Of a stretch of DNA of 64,000 bases, positions 36,001-50,900 are shown piece after piece. Numbering within the stretch: position 1 is the first letter of the stretch; the number at the start of each line of letters is the position of its first letter. This DNA is from Pleurodeles waltl. Taxonomy: Eukaryota > Chordata > Amphibia > Caudata > Salamandridae. The translations under genes were made by a program, and so were the position numbers. The DNA is taken from the NCBI RefSeq assembly GCF_031143425.1, contig NC_090451.1, positions 663,056,575-663,120,574 on the forward strand, given 5' to 3'. The notes under the pieces are model-generated. The model saw only the letters and a list, made by a program, of their open reading frames with translations. It did no database searches and had not been told where the DNA came from.

Positions 36001-39000
36001 GTTGGGAATTGATTTATGAGTGCAATGAGGTGCAGAAGCAGATGCAATATAGTTATACTAACAGGGAAGTGTGGACATGTGTAAAAGCTACAGGTACCGT
36101 GGATCAAAATTGTGTTGTTGACTTTGCAGTTTACTAACTCTGGGGAAAAAGCAGGGATTATAGACATAGCAATGATGTGGATTAAAGTACACACCTTTAA
36201 ATTATGCACAATTGTTAAGGACTTTCAAGGGTTCCAGTGCACAGTAGATAAGGCGTGTTACAGCACAGACCGCTGTTTGTGTTATTTTGAATGTACTGTA
36301 ATGTGGGGGGATGACTTCTGTGTTACCACCACTACTGTTTTAACAATATGCTGGGGAAATATCAATACATGGGAGAAGTGATCTGAAGTGCTTAATGTGA
36401 GGTATGTGGAGGGTTGTAGTGGTAAGCGGCCCAAAAGGGCCTGCATGCTACTTTCCTATTTATTCCTAACATCCTGCCTAGTAAAGCCTGTATGGTAAAC
36501 ATTACATAGTTTTCTATGTGCTTCACCTGTATTCCAGCTTCTGACTAAAGTGTCTTTAGAAGGGTTACCTTTTATGGTAAAACATGGAAGGTGCGTGTCT
36601 ATAACCTGAATAAGGTTCTGGCACTTCTGTATAACACACGTTTAAATTAACAATGTAGCTTTCATGCACTAGTGTGGATTATTTGGGTGACAAGATGTCT
36701 GCAAATAACATAGAATCTAAAGCTACTCATGTGAAAGCCAGACTGGATGCTCTGGATTTGAAGTAACAAAAGCTTAACTTGTATCTTCTCTTGGGTTGAT
36801 TGAAAGTTATTCCAAATTTGTAACTGAAATAATTGTAAAACTAAAGCAGGAGATTGTGGATACTCCATTTGTGAAACCATCTGTGGTTAGGAAAAAGTGT
36901 ATTATTATTAATATAGATGCCAGCAGTGTAGGTGCACTACTGATGCAGAAACAAGGGGAGGGGCAAGAGTGGATTGTTACATATGGCTCTAGAACTCTCA
37001 TAGAAACTGAAAGGAACTATTTGGTGGTGGAGAAGGCGCTTTTAGCAGCACTGAAGCGAATTAACACGATAGACGTTGTATAGGGAACAACGTTTGCAAT
37101 GAGAACCAATCACAAATCCTTTGTCAATATGCTTAGGTCTGACAGAGGTAGGACTTTAACAGCGAGACTGGCCATCTACCAGCAAAACATAGGCGTTTTG
37201 TCTTAGTACAGAGTATATTCCTGGTGTTAAAAATGGTCATGCAGATTACAGATCAAGAATGCCTCTGTAAGGTGCGGAGAAGTAAAATGGAATGTGAAGT
37301 GGCTTTCAAAGTAGAGGTCGGTCAATGTGAGGGGATGAATACTTGCTGCATTTCGGAGAAACGAGATAGGAAAGCTGCACAGTCTGATACGAACTTCAAG
37401 AAGGCAGCCGAGTCCATTACAAAATGGTTTTGCCTGAAGAGAAGAAGTTGGTTGGAGAATTTAAATCATTTGTTAAGGTGTTAGACGAATTGACTGTAGA
37501 GAATGATGTGCAAGTTGATAGTGATACGATTATCCCTCCAGACAGCGAAGGACACAAGCATGGAATATTGAGTTAAAAAATATGTTAAAATGTTATTGTC
37601 ATGAGAAGTGATAAGCCAGTAAAGCCCTGAAAGGGTAGAATTAAAATCTGTAGAAATGCTTGATGGTCCCTGGCAGGCATTTGGAATTGATATTGTTAAG
37701 CACTTTGCAGTTGTGCCCAGGAACAAAACCTTTTTTTTTTTTTTCACTGATTGATTTTTAAATTTGCCCAGAGATAAGGATGGACAAGAGGAAAACATGA
37801 GAAGTTGTTGCCGTAGTTCTGGATGATGTATTTGCTAGATACAGTTTACCAGAGTACAGTTTTGGATAACAGACCCAAGATCATTAGCAATTGTATGGCA
37901 TGGTATTTTAATCGGATGGGTACAATTCATAAGAGAACTGCAATTTTTCAACCAGAGCCCAATGGCCTAGTCAACAGGTTTAAGAAGGACAAAGGACACC
38001 ACTGAGCTAGCACATAAAGGTGGGATCAGCTGGAGAGGAGTGTTGCAAGATATTCTTTAGATGTATAGGATAATTGATCATCGTGTAAGAGGGTGTTCGC
38101 CATTTCAGTTCTTAACGGATTGCATTGCTGGTTCCAAGGTGATGTCTGAGGAACAAGTTAGCTGGGAATCATGGAAAGTTTTGCTGTAAAGCAAAGGAGT
38201 AGAAAAGGCATGCATCTGACGTGACATAAACATTTAAGGATGAAGTTTGAAGTGTAGCAATTTAGTACGAGTTAAACTAGCTAACAATTTGGGGCCAGAG
38301 CACATGTGTGGTCTGATCCTATACAAGTGGTGGAGATGTTCAAAGGGTTGTGCAAATAAGAGGAGAAAAGATGTGGAACCAACTGCTGCAGCATGCAAAC
38401 TCGGGTTCGGTTTTCCGTGACTCCCACCACAATCACATACAATCCATGCTATGATAGACCTACAGACGGGAGGTAGATATGTTTCCCAAACATATAGCAC
38501 CCTGATCCAAGACAGGTTGCACCACCCCACACCTTGATGGTAAGAGTTATATGGAGCAGGATAGGAGGTCCCCCTTCACTGATTCGGAATGGGATAGAGT
38601 ATTGGGATTTCATAAGTTGCAACTAGTAATGCCCGGTTTCGGGTGATAGAAATCAAGATATTGCATTGAGCCTATTTTACCCCACTTGCTCTCAGTAAAA
38701 TCTACCAAATGCATGCAGGGAAACGCCTGAGATGTAGATATCCAGCAGAGGATCGGCTACACAAGCTGTGGTCCTGCCCAGTAATCACCTGCTTTTGGGG
38801 TAAGATCCCTGAATCTTTAGCTACAATCCCCGGGTTGAGAATGTAGTGATCTCTAAAGCAATATGTGCGGGGGTTACATCCTGCTTATAAAAAAGCACGT
38901 TAAGATATAGTTGTAGGTCATTGGTATTACTGTTAGCAAATCGCAGAATCAGGATACATTGGGCGCAAGTGGGGTAGAGTTATTTTGTGGGGGGGGGGTG

Positions 39001-42000
39001 TATCGGGGCAGGTTGTGTAAAGTTAATGTACCTGTGAACTATTGTTATTTTGTTATGTCTTAAATTAGTTCTCATATGTTTCAGATTCTCTTTTTTTCTT
39101 TTCAGGTCACTATGTCTTCCATTGTATTTTTCTTTATTGGGAGATGATGAGAAGTGTGGATTGTTGAAAGGGACACAGACGGTAGATGGTAAAACAAGAT
39201 AAGATTTTGGCAAATGTTGTTGGTTGAAATCAGAGGTGGCAGACAGGCGGTTAGGAGCTCACCGGGATGAGATGACTGTCTGATGGTTATCCGCTGTGCC
39301 TGCTTACTTACCCTTTTGGAAACATTCTTAATAAAGCTACTGGAAACAGATTTGAGCTGCACTCCTTCTTTAAGAGATATTGGGCACTTGATTCTTTGAC
39401 GAAACTCTGATACAAGTTGGGACGGGTTTTCAAGAATCTTCGAAAGCTGGGAACTTTGTCTTATTTTCAAAAGCTTTTCTTTAATAGGGATTCAAATTTG
39501 TGCACAATTTACAGCAGCTGGAACTCTGGAACTTGGCTATGATACTGGTTCAACTGGAACCCAACACTAATCTGGAAAACTCAGTGGAATGAACCCTTAG
39601 TGGCGAGTTTACAGTAAACAAGGCACAATTAAAAAAAAATTCCTGTCCCTAAAAAGTCACCATACTAACAACAAAAACCCAACCCAATAAAATCACACAT
39701 GCACCTAAACAACCATGATTAAATTACTCCTGACAAGGAATCTAGTTACCACTTCAGAAGAAAGTCCAAATATCAATTGCTCAGGACGTTATGTTGTGAT
39801 ATTGCTGTTTTGGCTATGCAGGCTGTTTGTGATATTGTTCAATATGATGTGTTGTAATGCGACAGCAACCATAGTGGCCTGCATCCGGTTATTTACCAGT
39901 CACAGTCAAGACCTAACCAGTGGGTTAAGTGGAGAACTTGAAGTTAGACTGTCTCGTGGTCAGTCTGTATTTTAGGCGAAGGGGCAATGGTACCTGCATT
40001 CTACAAGTACAAGCTTGATCGGAGACGGTGGTGAAGGCTCACCAGTTGTGATGACAGGCAATTATGCTGTTCCACAAACTAGATAATATGCTCTTTTTCT
40101 CCTGGTAGCTATGGTGCAGGGATCTTGTAGCTTATGGATGACCTTAATGAGATCAGCTCGGCTTTGCCTAGGAGCTGAAGTCTAGCTCCTTGTGCAAGTA
40201 AGTCCCTAGTCTCTGCACAAACCACAGCAGCCACGTTCCTACCAGACACCCCAGGTTTAAATCCATACTTGAAGGAGAATGGCAAGCAAGCAGAGGTTAC
40301 ACTTCTTGCAGGATGTCCTTTCCCAAACTTTGGCAGCTTTCCTCAATGTCCAGATGAATGGCAATATGGACTGGCTAAGAGGGCTGGTGGCCAAGGTAGG
40401 AAGTTAGTGCCAACAAAAGTGTCTGCTTTAGGAGGAGGAGGAGACAAGCACTTCTAGAACCCTAGACAAGTGAATATTCTATTTGTTGCCCAATGTTTGC
40501 TGGCGGTACAGATAATAGTCATAGGTTAAACCATTTTGAATTGGCCCTAATTTATGTGTCAACCAGACACAGTCAATTTCCTCCATCTGTTCTGCTTTAC
40601 TTAGGAACTGGACGCAACAAAGGGATGGGGAATGAAAGGATTTTACAAAGGAATGGAGGGTAAAGCACTCTATATTGGACAAAAGACTTCCACCCACCAA
40701 GAAGGACTCAGTTCTAGGAAAGGGCGCTTCACAAGGAGCATGTGCAGGCTCTTATGTGCAAGTTGGACAAAGTCAGCCTTCCGAAAGATACCCCCATCTT
40801 GTGCAGCAGGCACCCAGGTTGCCAATGGACCCTACCAATCACCAAGGCATCCGTGAACCACACCCTTCCGCACACTTCATAAAAGTCTAGCAAATGATGA
40901 AGGCGAGAGTCACGTCATGGGAAACAGCTGGACCTTTTACTGTGTAGATCCAGTATTAGCCTCCCACCCAGAAAAGAGGAATGCTGTTGGAGCTTCTCAG
41001 TCATCAGAGCAGAGTTCGTGTGACAAATAAAATGTACATGGTTTAAGAATTCCAGTGGACTGACTCAATTGCCAAATTCACTTGAAGAAAACCACACGTT
41101 TATTCAATAGAGAGCCCTTTGGCGAGGGGCATCTTTGCAAAGCTTTGCAGAGGGCATTTGTCCCAATTCTCAGACCCAAGAATACTTTACAGAGAAATCA
41201 AGAGCCTAACTTGACTGAAAAACTTGAGGAACATCTTAGCAGCCAACCAACATCTCCAACTCTCCTGCTGGCTTCAAATCAGTTGGCAACCTTCCATGTG
41301 TTTCGACTATCATGGAGAGATAGCCATTACATACTAATGCAATATCTCAAAGTAATCAAAGCAACCATGATTGCTGAAGTCCAGCTTTTGCTCCCTCACC
41401 AGGACAACACTCACCCTAGTAGAAGTGGTAAGTGAGGTTTACAATGATGTGTCCTGGATTCAGCTTTGCATTCTCTTGACCATGCTAACATCCGTCTGAC
41501 CACAACAGCCAGAATCACCCCCTTTTGAGGTGGTGGCTACCTTCCAACCAACAATAATTCTGCATGGCCCGCACGAAAACACACAGGAGTACTCATTGCA
41601 CTTCTACCTACACTTACAACTTCCACAGAAAGGCAAGAGCAGGAGGGTACCACATCTACTCCAAAACCACCTGGGCTTCTTCACTTACCACAAAGCCAAA
41701 CTCCAGCCCACAGCCAAGGCAGCAAATTAGGTGAATGCCAACATAACATGCTAAACAAATCTGCACCACAAAATGTAATCTGCAACATGTAGAACCCCAA
41801 ATTAGAGGGCTCATACTTTCCAACGAGTGCCATTTATAGAGGTCAGAATCTACGATAGACTGCACCTTACCTTCAAACAAGCCAAACGAGTAGCCACCTA
41901 CATTTCACATGTTATGGTGTACTAGTATTCAGTCACAAAATAAAGCTCTTCCTAAACCAGTTCAACCTTAAACCAATAACAAAAGTCTATTTTTGAGAAA

Positions 42001-44865
42001 CTTTTCAATATAATACAGAAATGTATTACTAAAAGCTTCTTGTCCTTCTAAATAAACACTCACTAATAAAAACACAACCACCCGTCTCGTCCTTTGGGCT
42101 CCTTTCCAATAGAAACCCTTTTTGTTTAATAGGAAAATATTCTTATTGATCACAACATAGTTAACAATACCAACTTACCTAATACTCCATTAGTACCGCA
42201 AAACGTTTTCTAACTTTTAAATCTCATCAATATTGGTTATTTCTAATAATCCAAATATAGTTTAACTCTTACATAAAGTGTAGAATTTTCAAATAATAAG
42301 CCTCAATTTTAAGGCTAAAGTCTTAGAGAAACTATTCAACCGACGCCTCACCAACCACCTAAAAAGCCACCAGCTCCTTTACGACACGCGTTTCGGATTC
42401 AGACCCAACCACAATACAGAAACAGCACTTATCACAAACCACATATGACATCCGCACGATCATTGACAAAGGAGACATGGCAGCCCTCATTTTCCTACGC
42501 GTCTATGCAGCATTTGACACAATCTCACACCCAATCCCCATCAGGCACCTGGCTGAGACGGGCATCCAAGGACTTGCTACCCGCTGGATCTGCTGCTTCT
42601 AAACAGATGGAACACAAGCTGTCAGCCCGGCACCTTATTCTTCAGAAGCCTGCAAACTCATCTGCGGAGTGCATTAAGGTTCATTGCTCAGCCCCACCCT
42701 CTTCAATGCATACATGATTCTTCTGGCCAATGACATCAACATCCTCTCCTACGCCAATGACATGCAACTTTTGTTCTCCCTCTTGGATAAGATCCCCCAA
42801 ACACAAGAAACAAGCTCACTGCGTGCATGACTGAAATCACTAACTGGATGAAAGCCAACACCGCCTACTCACCGGATGAAGTAGTTAGCCCAGGTTTTAT
42901 GGTACTTGTCTCCCGGCTTTCCCTTTAAGGTGCCCTTTCCAATCACGTCACCGTTGGTCTTCAGCCAAGATGGCGATGACCAGGGGCTGGCGAAGAGGGA
43001 GATAGGCTTCTTGGAGACTGCCAGTGCCTTCTGGATAATAGGGATCTAGAAAAAGACATCATGACTGAAAAAGGACACAGGCTTCGATCAACTCAACTCC
43101 CACTTACTCAGCAGAATCCAGAACATTGTTATGATCCAAATGAGGAACAAAATTCCCCTTGGATCCTTTTGGGCATCGATAAACAGGATTCTAACTCTCA
43201 AAACGTGGTGCAGATCATTCAGGAATTGCCCATCACCATTCCCATCAATATTAGAGTATCACTTGATGACAGGAGCCCTTAAAGAGCCTCTCCTCTTCAA
43301 CTGCACTTTGAAACATTGTCATAGTTCATTTTTTTTATCTACTGGGCACCCTCATGCAAATGTACCTTGGTCCTGCTCAAACTGGAAAAACCCAGCCCAA
43401 AATGGCCTCTCAAGTCCACAGTAAAGGGGAAACAAGCAACCCCCACACCAGCTTCCCCCATCTCTGTCTCATCAGTGAGGTGCTGGGCGGTTCCTATGGC
43501 AAACTGAGCATTGGACCATTGTCAGGACACACGTATCACACTTAAGGTGTTGTACTTAGGAAAATAAAGATGTGATGAGTGCTATGCTTGAAAAACAATG
43601 ACTGGGTAATTATCTTGACCTATATTCTAGTCCATCAACATCATCATCATCATAAGAGACCGACTCAAAGACCAACTCTTCACTCCTGTGAGACAGTTTT
43701 TTTATCTACAGCCCCTCTTTTTTACTATCTCTGTCTCCATCTATTCCAGCTCCCTCAAATTCCCCTTTATTTTCATTCTTCTGTATACTTAACCCCCCCT
43801 CTATGTCAAGTACTCACAAACTTATGTGAAATCAACAAGATGGAGGCATTCACACTGTTTAAGCACAACATTGACCGATCATGTTTCATCTCTCTGAACT
43901 CTTAACGGTGCACCACCACAATTGCCAATTAACGCTCCTTTCCTCCTTGGACTTGTGATTTAAACAATGTAATCTTTCTTATGGTCTGTCTCCTCTTTCA
44001 TTTCATGTGACCTCTTACTGAATTCCTCTAATTTCACTGCTCAATCTCCTCTTTTTTTAATTATAAACATTTTGTTGGGTTTGTCTCAGAGACTCACTTT
44101 TAATTTAGTGTCCTCATCTTTCAGATTGAAATGTTTCAGCTCAAAGTCGTCAGTGGTATCGTCGTAGGTGTAGTTGCCAAGGGAAAAGTCACAGCTAGCC
44201 ATGGGAACTCTCAGAACGTTGTACTCAATACCTGCGACAGAGACACAAAACATCCAGCAGTGGGTGTGAAGGAGGTTCATATCTTCAGTTACTGACACCT
44301 GCAACCGGGGGAGGGAGAGGGGGGGGCGTATAACAATAACCAAGAGGTAAAATGGCGTCTTGACTACATTCAAGAGGAACCAATATCAGAGGGCAAGTAA
44401 CTTGCAGAGATTGGGCACAGTGGGCAACTCTGGACAGCTTGCCAGTGTAAGTCTTCCCGACCAAAAAATAAGCTGCCCTGTAAAAACTGAATCTTTGGCA
44501 AAGTTAAAAAAAAGGAAATACAAGGGTCAGCACTAACCATACCCGTATAAAACCTTCACTTCACCAGGCCAGCACACTAGTGAAAGGGTGTCCAATGTGA
44601 AGAGTCTACGAGAATCAAACTCGTTTTTTTTCTAATATACTATGGATATTTAGGAAAATGAATGGAAGCACATCACAAAAAAAGTCTGCAGAGGTTGCAA
44701 GCCTGGAGTGGTTCCCAGTCCAGGGACTACAATACTGGATGTTAGGGTTGGTAAAAACAATGCACCAAACGTTAAGCCAACTGAATACCACTCTGGACAC
44801 TGAGATCCAACGCTTCATGGTATGGATTGGAAGTACCATACAGCAAAACTGAAAAAAAATCTTTA

Positions 44866-44941
<76 letters not shown>

Positions 44942-47900
44942 ATTGTTTCGTGCTGGCAGCTACCCGACTCAGACAAAGAAGGCCACATAATACTAAAGGC
45001 AGTACCTTAACACCGAAGTGTATTTCTCCACGTAGGAGGCAATGACGAACCATTTCGGAAGAAAAATTTGTTTAACCTTAATTTAAACCACCGTTTCAGC
45101 AGCACTGGGAACATGGAGCAGAAGATGAACTTTCTACCAAGTACTTTATTGGATGTTTTTTTTTTTTTTAAATACAAGGGGCAGAAACCAAAATTTCTTT
45201 AGAAATCATGCAGAAATGACACAAAGGTATATTTAAGCCGATGGTTCCATGATATTATTACTGGTGATAAGGGTAAGGTGCAGACAAACATACGGCCCAC
45301 ACACTGCTGCTACTGCTTTCTCTTAATTGGGAGGCCAAAAGACAGGTCAGGGTACTTGGGCTGTCACAGTTAGACTCTCGCTCCTAGGCGAGACTGCTGG
45401 TTTAGGGATAACAGCACTTTTGTTTGTAGGCGACTGAGTCACTCCTACAACAAGCCGCAACTGTTGTCGCAACCTTCCCGGCTCACAAGCAGTACCTCAC
45501 CAAAAACCCAGACTGTAAAAGGTGATTTCTGGCAGTCTTATGCACGGAGCCTAGAGGGCAACATCTCAGTGGAGTCGTGGTGGAACAGAAGTTACCCTTT
45601 TCTCATGTTGGCAACAAGTCTCAGTCACACACAGGCAATGAAGGAGATGCAGGAGAGTTTTCAATAGATTTATTGAAAAGACTGCATCTACGATAAAAGG
45701 CATGAGCTTCAATGATTGGAAAAATGCATAATAAAAGAAGCATGATTGTAAAGATGACAGTCGTGAATACAAAGACCCCCACCATCTTGCAATAAACATG
45801 AAATGTTAAATCTCTAGCTAGAGAACCTAGTCCCTACCATAGTGAGTGCTAGGGGTGATAAACCCAATCTGCCAATACCATGTCCATGAGAAGTGCCCTC
45901 CCAACCCTCGTTACCTTGGAATGAGGTCTAGGTCAGATTCCCTGGGAACACGAAGGCTGAATTCTGCAGCAGGGTGACGCGCAGCTTAGAAGGCGTATAT
46001 GGCATCAGGTAGGAATCCATCTGATAACCTTGTCTGTGTGAGATGTATTTATACAGATCATATAGGACCCCTGACGCTGGTATGTTCCCAAACAATAGAT
46101 AAGGGGGCAGGCTTGTGGCGACAATTATGTAAACAATTCCCACCATATGTACATTATGTTCCTGTTACACGTAAGTGGGAAAGGGACATGAAGTGAATAC
46201 CAACTTACATCACTTGATTACGACGCTGATAGTGACGCCTTCACTAATTGCCACTGATAACGCAAATCAAAACATTTCTCTAACTGTAAACAATAGCAGC
46301 CATTGTCGTAATTTGGACTCTTGCTCTAGGCAAGACTGCTGGTTTAGGGATGACAGCACTTTGTAGGCGACTAGGCCAATCCTACAGTAAGTCGCAACTG
46401 TTCACAAGCAGTACCTTATCAAAAAGCCAAACAGTAAAAGACGATTTGTGGTAGCCTTTAAGCATGGACTCAAGAGTCCAGCATCTCAGGGGAGTCGTGG
46501 TTAAACGGAGATTACCCTTTTCTCACGTGAGCAACAAGTCTCAGTCACACACAGGCAATGAAGGAGATGCAGTAAAGTTTTCAATAAGTTTTATTAACAA
46601 GACTGCAATCTACTGTAAAATGCATGTGCTGCAATGATTAGGATAATGAACAGTACAAGAAACAGGCTAGTAAAAACAAGAGTCATGAATATAAAGACCC
46701 CCACAATCTTGCAATAACATTAGATCTGAAATAGACCCTAATACCCTAGCATGATGAACATAATCTCTAACCTAAAGAGAGCTAGGTGTGTTAAACCTAA
46801 TCTTCCAGTATCATGTCCATGAGAAGATCCCACCCCCCACAACCCTAGTTACTTTGGAATGAGGTCTCAAGATCAGACTCCGTGGGTACATGAAGGCTGG
46901 GTCTGCATCAAGACGACGTGTAGCATAGATAGCGTTGATGCCATCTGGTAGGAATCCCTTCGATAACCCTGTCTGTGTGAGATGTATTTATACAGATCTT
47001 GTAGGACCCTTGACGCAGGTATGTTCCCAAACAATAGATAAGAAAGCATGCTTGGGGCAGCAATTACATAAACAATTCTTTCCAGAAGTACATTATGTTC
47101 CTGACACACGAAAGTGGGAAAGGGACATGATGTGAATACCTACGTATATCACTTGTCTTTGATGCTGATAGTGATGCCTTCAGAGAGTGGCACTGATAAC
47201 GTGAAATCAAAACATCTTCCTAACTATAAACATAGCAGCCATTTTGGAAAAAATTATTAAATAAAATGCGCTAAAACTGAGCAGGCTGAGTAGGTTAAAA
47301 GTGACTAGGTGATGGGGGCACAGGCCTGCAAGCCAAAGGGCCAAGCTAATCTCCTGCTTCCCAATACAAAACTATTTTGGATTCACCACAGGGCAACCAT
47401 CTATCGGGGAACACGGTGTGCTTTTGTGGTGTTGGTTGCATGCATTCTTCATTTTAGAGCCCACTTCTTAAGTTGAAATCCCATTCCTGTGGTGACTTTT
47501 GCCACACTTGTATTCTACTAAATACGGGAATGTGCTATATGTGCATTTCTGATAGGCAGTAATGCTCTGTAGTCTCTACAGATAGTGCCAGTGTCTCACA
47601 TTTAGGAAAACAATGTCATTATTGTGCTTGTTTGTTGTGCTTAGTAGGAGACACATTATTTTAGTCAGACAGTATGAGATGAGGTGCTCTGTGTTTGTGC
47701 CACAGTGACCAGAATATCATGTTGTTATAAAAACAGCTTCAATGCTGGAGCTCCTTGAGAGGATCACTCCCCTATTGGGACTAACATGCAGCCCTGCTGA
47801 CCCCGACCTCCATCCTGCCAAGAAGGATAACTTGTGCCGGTTTCCAGACATCTAACACTGAGGTATGGGCCTTAGAATATCCCATTGATCAGGCAGATGG

Positions 47901-50900
47901 GCACTCTCACTATGCTCTCTATAGTGTAGTGTTAGGCAGAGATAGGAACAGGCAAACATTACAACAATTAACATGATTAAGTTGGTCATTTTGTTTACCA
48001 TTCTAACAATGCTGATTATGGTAACGCCTCGTGTCTCTGATAATCACAGCGCATGCTTTTTATACAATAATAGGCTAATTTCAATAAATGTTTGAAAATG
48101 TTTCTGCTTTATCTTTCTCATGTTACCTTGGGCATGCTCCCGTGACTAACAAAAAGGGTAAGATCTGTTTCCACTGATTTCTTGGGGTTCTTAGAGCCAT
48201 GTTTGAGGTTGCCGACAACATCTTCCCCTAGTCTGTTTAGGGGTTGGGTATGGTACTGTGAGATAGCTGAAAACCCTCACATTTACAGATAGTGTATATG
48301 GATTGAGTCCATACACCCTGAAGTAGTGTTGGTATAATACACAGTTCTGCTATATTTGTAAGAACTATATAACACCTTCTTCTGTTATCCCATTCAGCTA
48401 AAAGAGCTGTAGCTGAGCACAGCAGTAAGTGTCAGAGCTGACCTCATCTACAGAGAAACATCCAATGCCAACACATTGAGGGAAGAATTACAAAATGGAT
48501 GCCCGGATACCTCCTTGAGGACTTTTATGTGGGTGCCTGTCTTACATATCATATTCTCATACTCTGAAGAGACTGATGCTACATTGCAGAGTTTGGATAA
48601 CAATATAGTCTTTTCTACCTGCCTCCCAATAAGACTTTGGTTCAAAAGACAAAATTCTTTATAGAGTCACGTTTCACCAGGGATCTGTTTATGAAGGACT
48701 GCAGTAAAGAAACTTGCTATAGAGGCCATAATGCTGAGTAGCATTAAATATCATGCAGTTTCCATCCCAGAGGCTGGGGCTTTGGTCCCTGAGATTAGAG
48801 GGATCACAGCCTTGGTTCTATAGGCTAAGGAAAGGCCAAAGGCTGGGGTCTCAAAGTGGCATTCCAATTCACATATACCCCAGACGCTGAGAATAATACC
48901 ATGGTGCACTATACATTACATGTAGCTCCAAAATAGGTTGTTGGGGGCTATGCCACATAAATTCGAGAGCTAGTCGAGTTTTAATACAGACTCCACTATG
49001 GACTCCGGGAGACTAAAGAAATTAAGCTTGAATCTTGGGACTGCATTACAGACATAATGGAATCTGAAAGGATGGATCTTGGGTGCTGAGCGCTAGACCA
49101 AGGAACAAGCCACACCAATAGTAGTAAACTATGTATCCAATAAACCCTAGACTCTAGAATTTGAATCTGAAAGGACTCGAGTTTCAGCCAGAGAGACTTG
49201 GTTGTTGATAGTCAGAGTAAAGGGCCTGTCAGTTTTCCTCACCTTCCTCAGAGAAGTACGAGTTAATCAGGTTCTTCTGGGTCTCAGGCGACAGAGACAG
49301 GATGTTCATCGCTGCAGAGTCTGTCACTGCTCCCCCAAATCCTTTGATCTGTTGGTACTTCTTTGCTGTGTTCAGCGTCAGAACAACACCTACCAGGAAA
49401 ATAAAAGAAAGAATTGCTTTTTGTTATGTGAAAGGACTGACAAACTCAATGTATTGCTCTACAGCCAGGTCACAATCAGAACAGCAAAGCCGTTTTGTAC
49501 ACCATACATAAACAAAATATAAAAAACTGAAAAAAAGAAAACAGACAAAAATGTCACTAAAAGGATGAAAGTTTTGAGACAATTAAGCAGTCAGAGTTAT
49601 TATACATTTCGGAACAGGTTACCATCGGTAGAGTAGATTCTTCAACCTCCTCATATATATGAAATGAAAATCTGAAGAGGAAAAAAAAATGACTGCTTAT
49701 ACCGTAAGAGCAGGTACACAAGATTGCCTTTGGTGTTCTTAAAGTAAGTTGGTTCTTGCCGCTGTTGGTATTCTCCTGAATTGAATATTTTAGATCACAG
49801 AATTACAAACTTTTCCAGAGACTACTTGCAGACTGCAGAGGTTTATTTGTGTTCTAATACCACTGGCCTCTTAACCAAGCCATGTCACATGAAGTTAGAG
49901 ATGTACACCTTTAAACAAAAGAAAGGGAAGTATCACTTTCTACCAAAAGGAGAACGCATTCAAGGAACAAATACCAGAAAAGCTAAAATAGCTAGATATC
50001 CGAGTGCTTGGGTTTGACCTTTTGCTACATATAATGTAGATCAATATCAAAAAACACCTTGATTAAAGAAGAGTTTCTGCTTATAGACCAAATCTTGCAT
50101 AAAGTAAAACATGATGTATGTTAAAATGCTTTATATCTCATGCCACAGTGACAAACAACATTTAGGAGTTTGGCAAAGGAGACAGACTTGATAAAGCTGA
50201 TTGTACAGTGAGATTTCAACTGCCAAAGAAGGAAAGGGTCATGTGCATGAATAAGTATTGTTAATTGTATGTCAATATGCTTTTCATACTTGCTCCATCT
50301 CATATCATTGTCAAGAACTGATAACATAAGGACTTCCAGATCCCATGTTATCAATTTTTGGAAAAAAAGTAAAAATAGAGAGAACAAGCAAAACAGTTGA
50401 AACTGGAGAAAGAGTGAGAAAGGGGGCTGGAGAGAATTCAAGTTCTAGCTTTGGGCCAGCCTGATCAGTCTCTGGATTTCATGTTTTATTCATTGTTTGC
50501 CATTGCCTGGATGAGTTGTCCTTCAAGGACATGGCATTTCATGGATGAATCCATTGCCCTATTAGTGTTTTCAATAAGTTTTGGTGATCACGCATCAAGT
50601 AGTCTTAAGTAGACAACAGCCAGTGTGTGCCAAATGATTTATTTAGTTTGCTCACGCTAGGACATATTCTTTGCTGGCCAAATTTCTTTTTTTTTTTTAT
50701 GTTTAGGAGGTGCTTACAGTTTGGATGCTTAACTTGTCGTAAGGAAACAAGGACAGAACTGCATGTTATTTACACATTTGTTCACTTGTTTCACATTATG
50801 TCATCATAACAAGTTGTAGGATTTACAGCTTTTTTTTTTTAGGACAAAGACATGCATGTGTGCAGGTTTTTCTGAAGATGTAGTGAAAATACTAGCCCTT

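Larger units (their letters stand above)
35412..39422 (+). mobile_element. Decayed Ty3/Gypsy-type LTR element
   Basis: Degenerate direct repeats at about 35412-35575 and 39218-39422 share CTGGAAGCAGATTTGAGCT / CTGGAAACAGATTTGAGCT with an upstream AATAAA (intact in the right repeat) and a downstream ACAAGTTGGG. Between them, plus-strand frames carry Gypsy RNase H (36796-37083, then to about 37200) and integrase pieces (about 37640-38000). Gag and most of RT are not recognisable. The element is antisense to GBA1 in the intron between exons 6 and 7. Boundaries are approximate. Confidence 0.75.

Noticed and set aside
36796..37083. Host coding exon
   Set aside because: The peptide matches Gypsy RNase H blocks and sits between degenerate LTRs.
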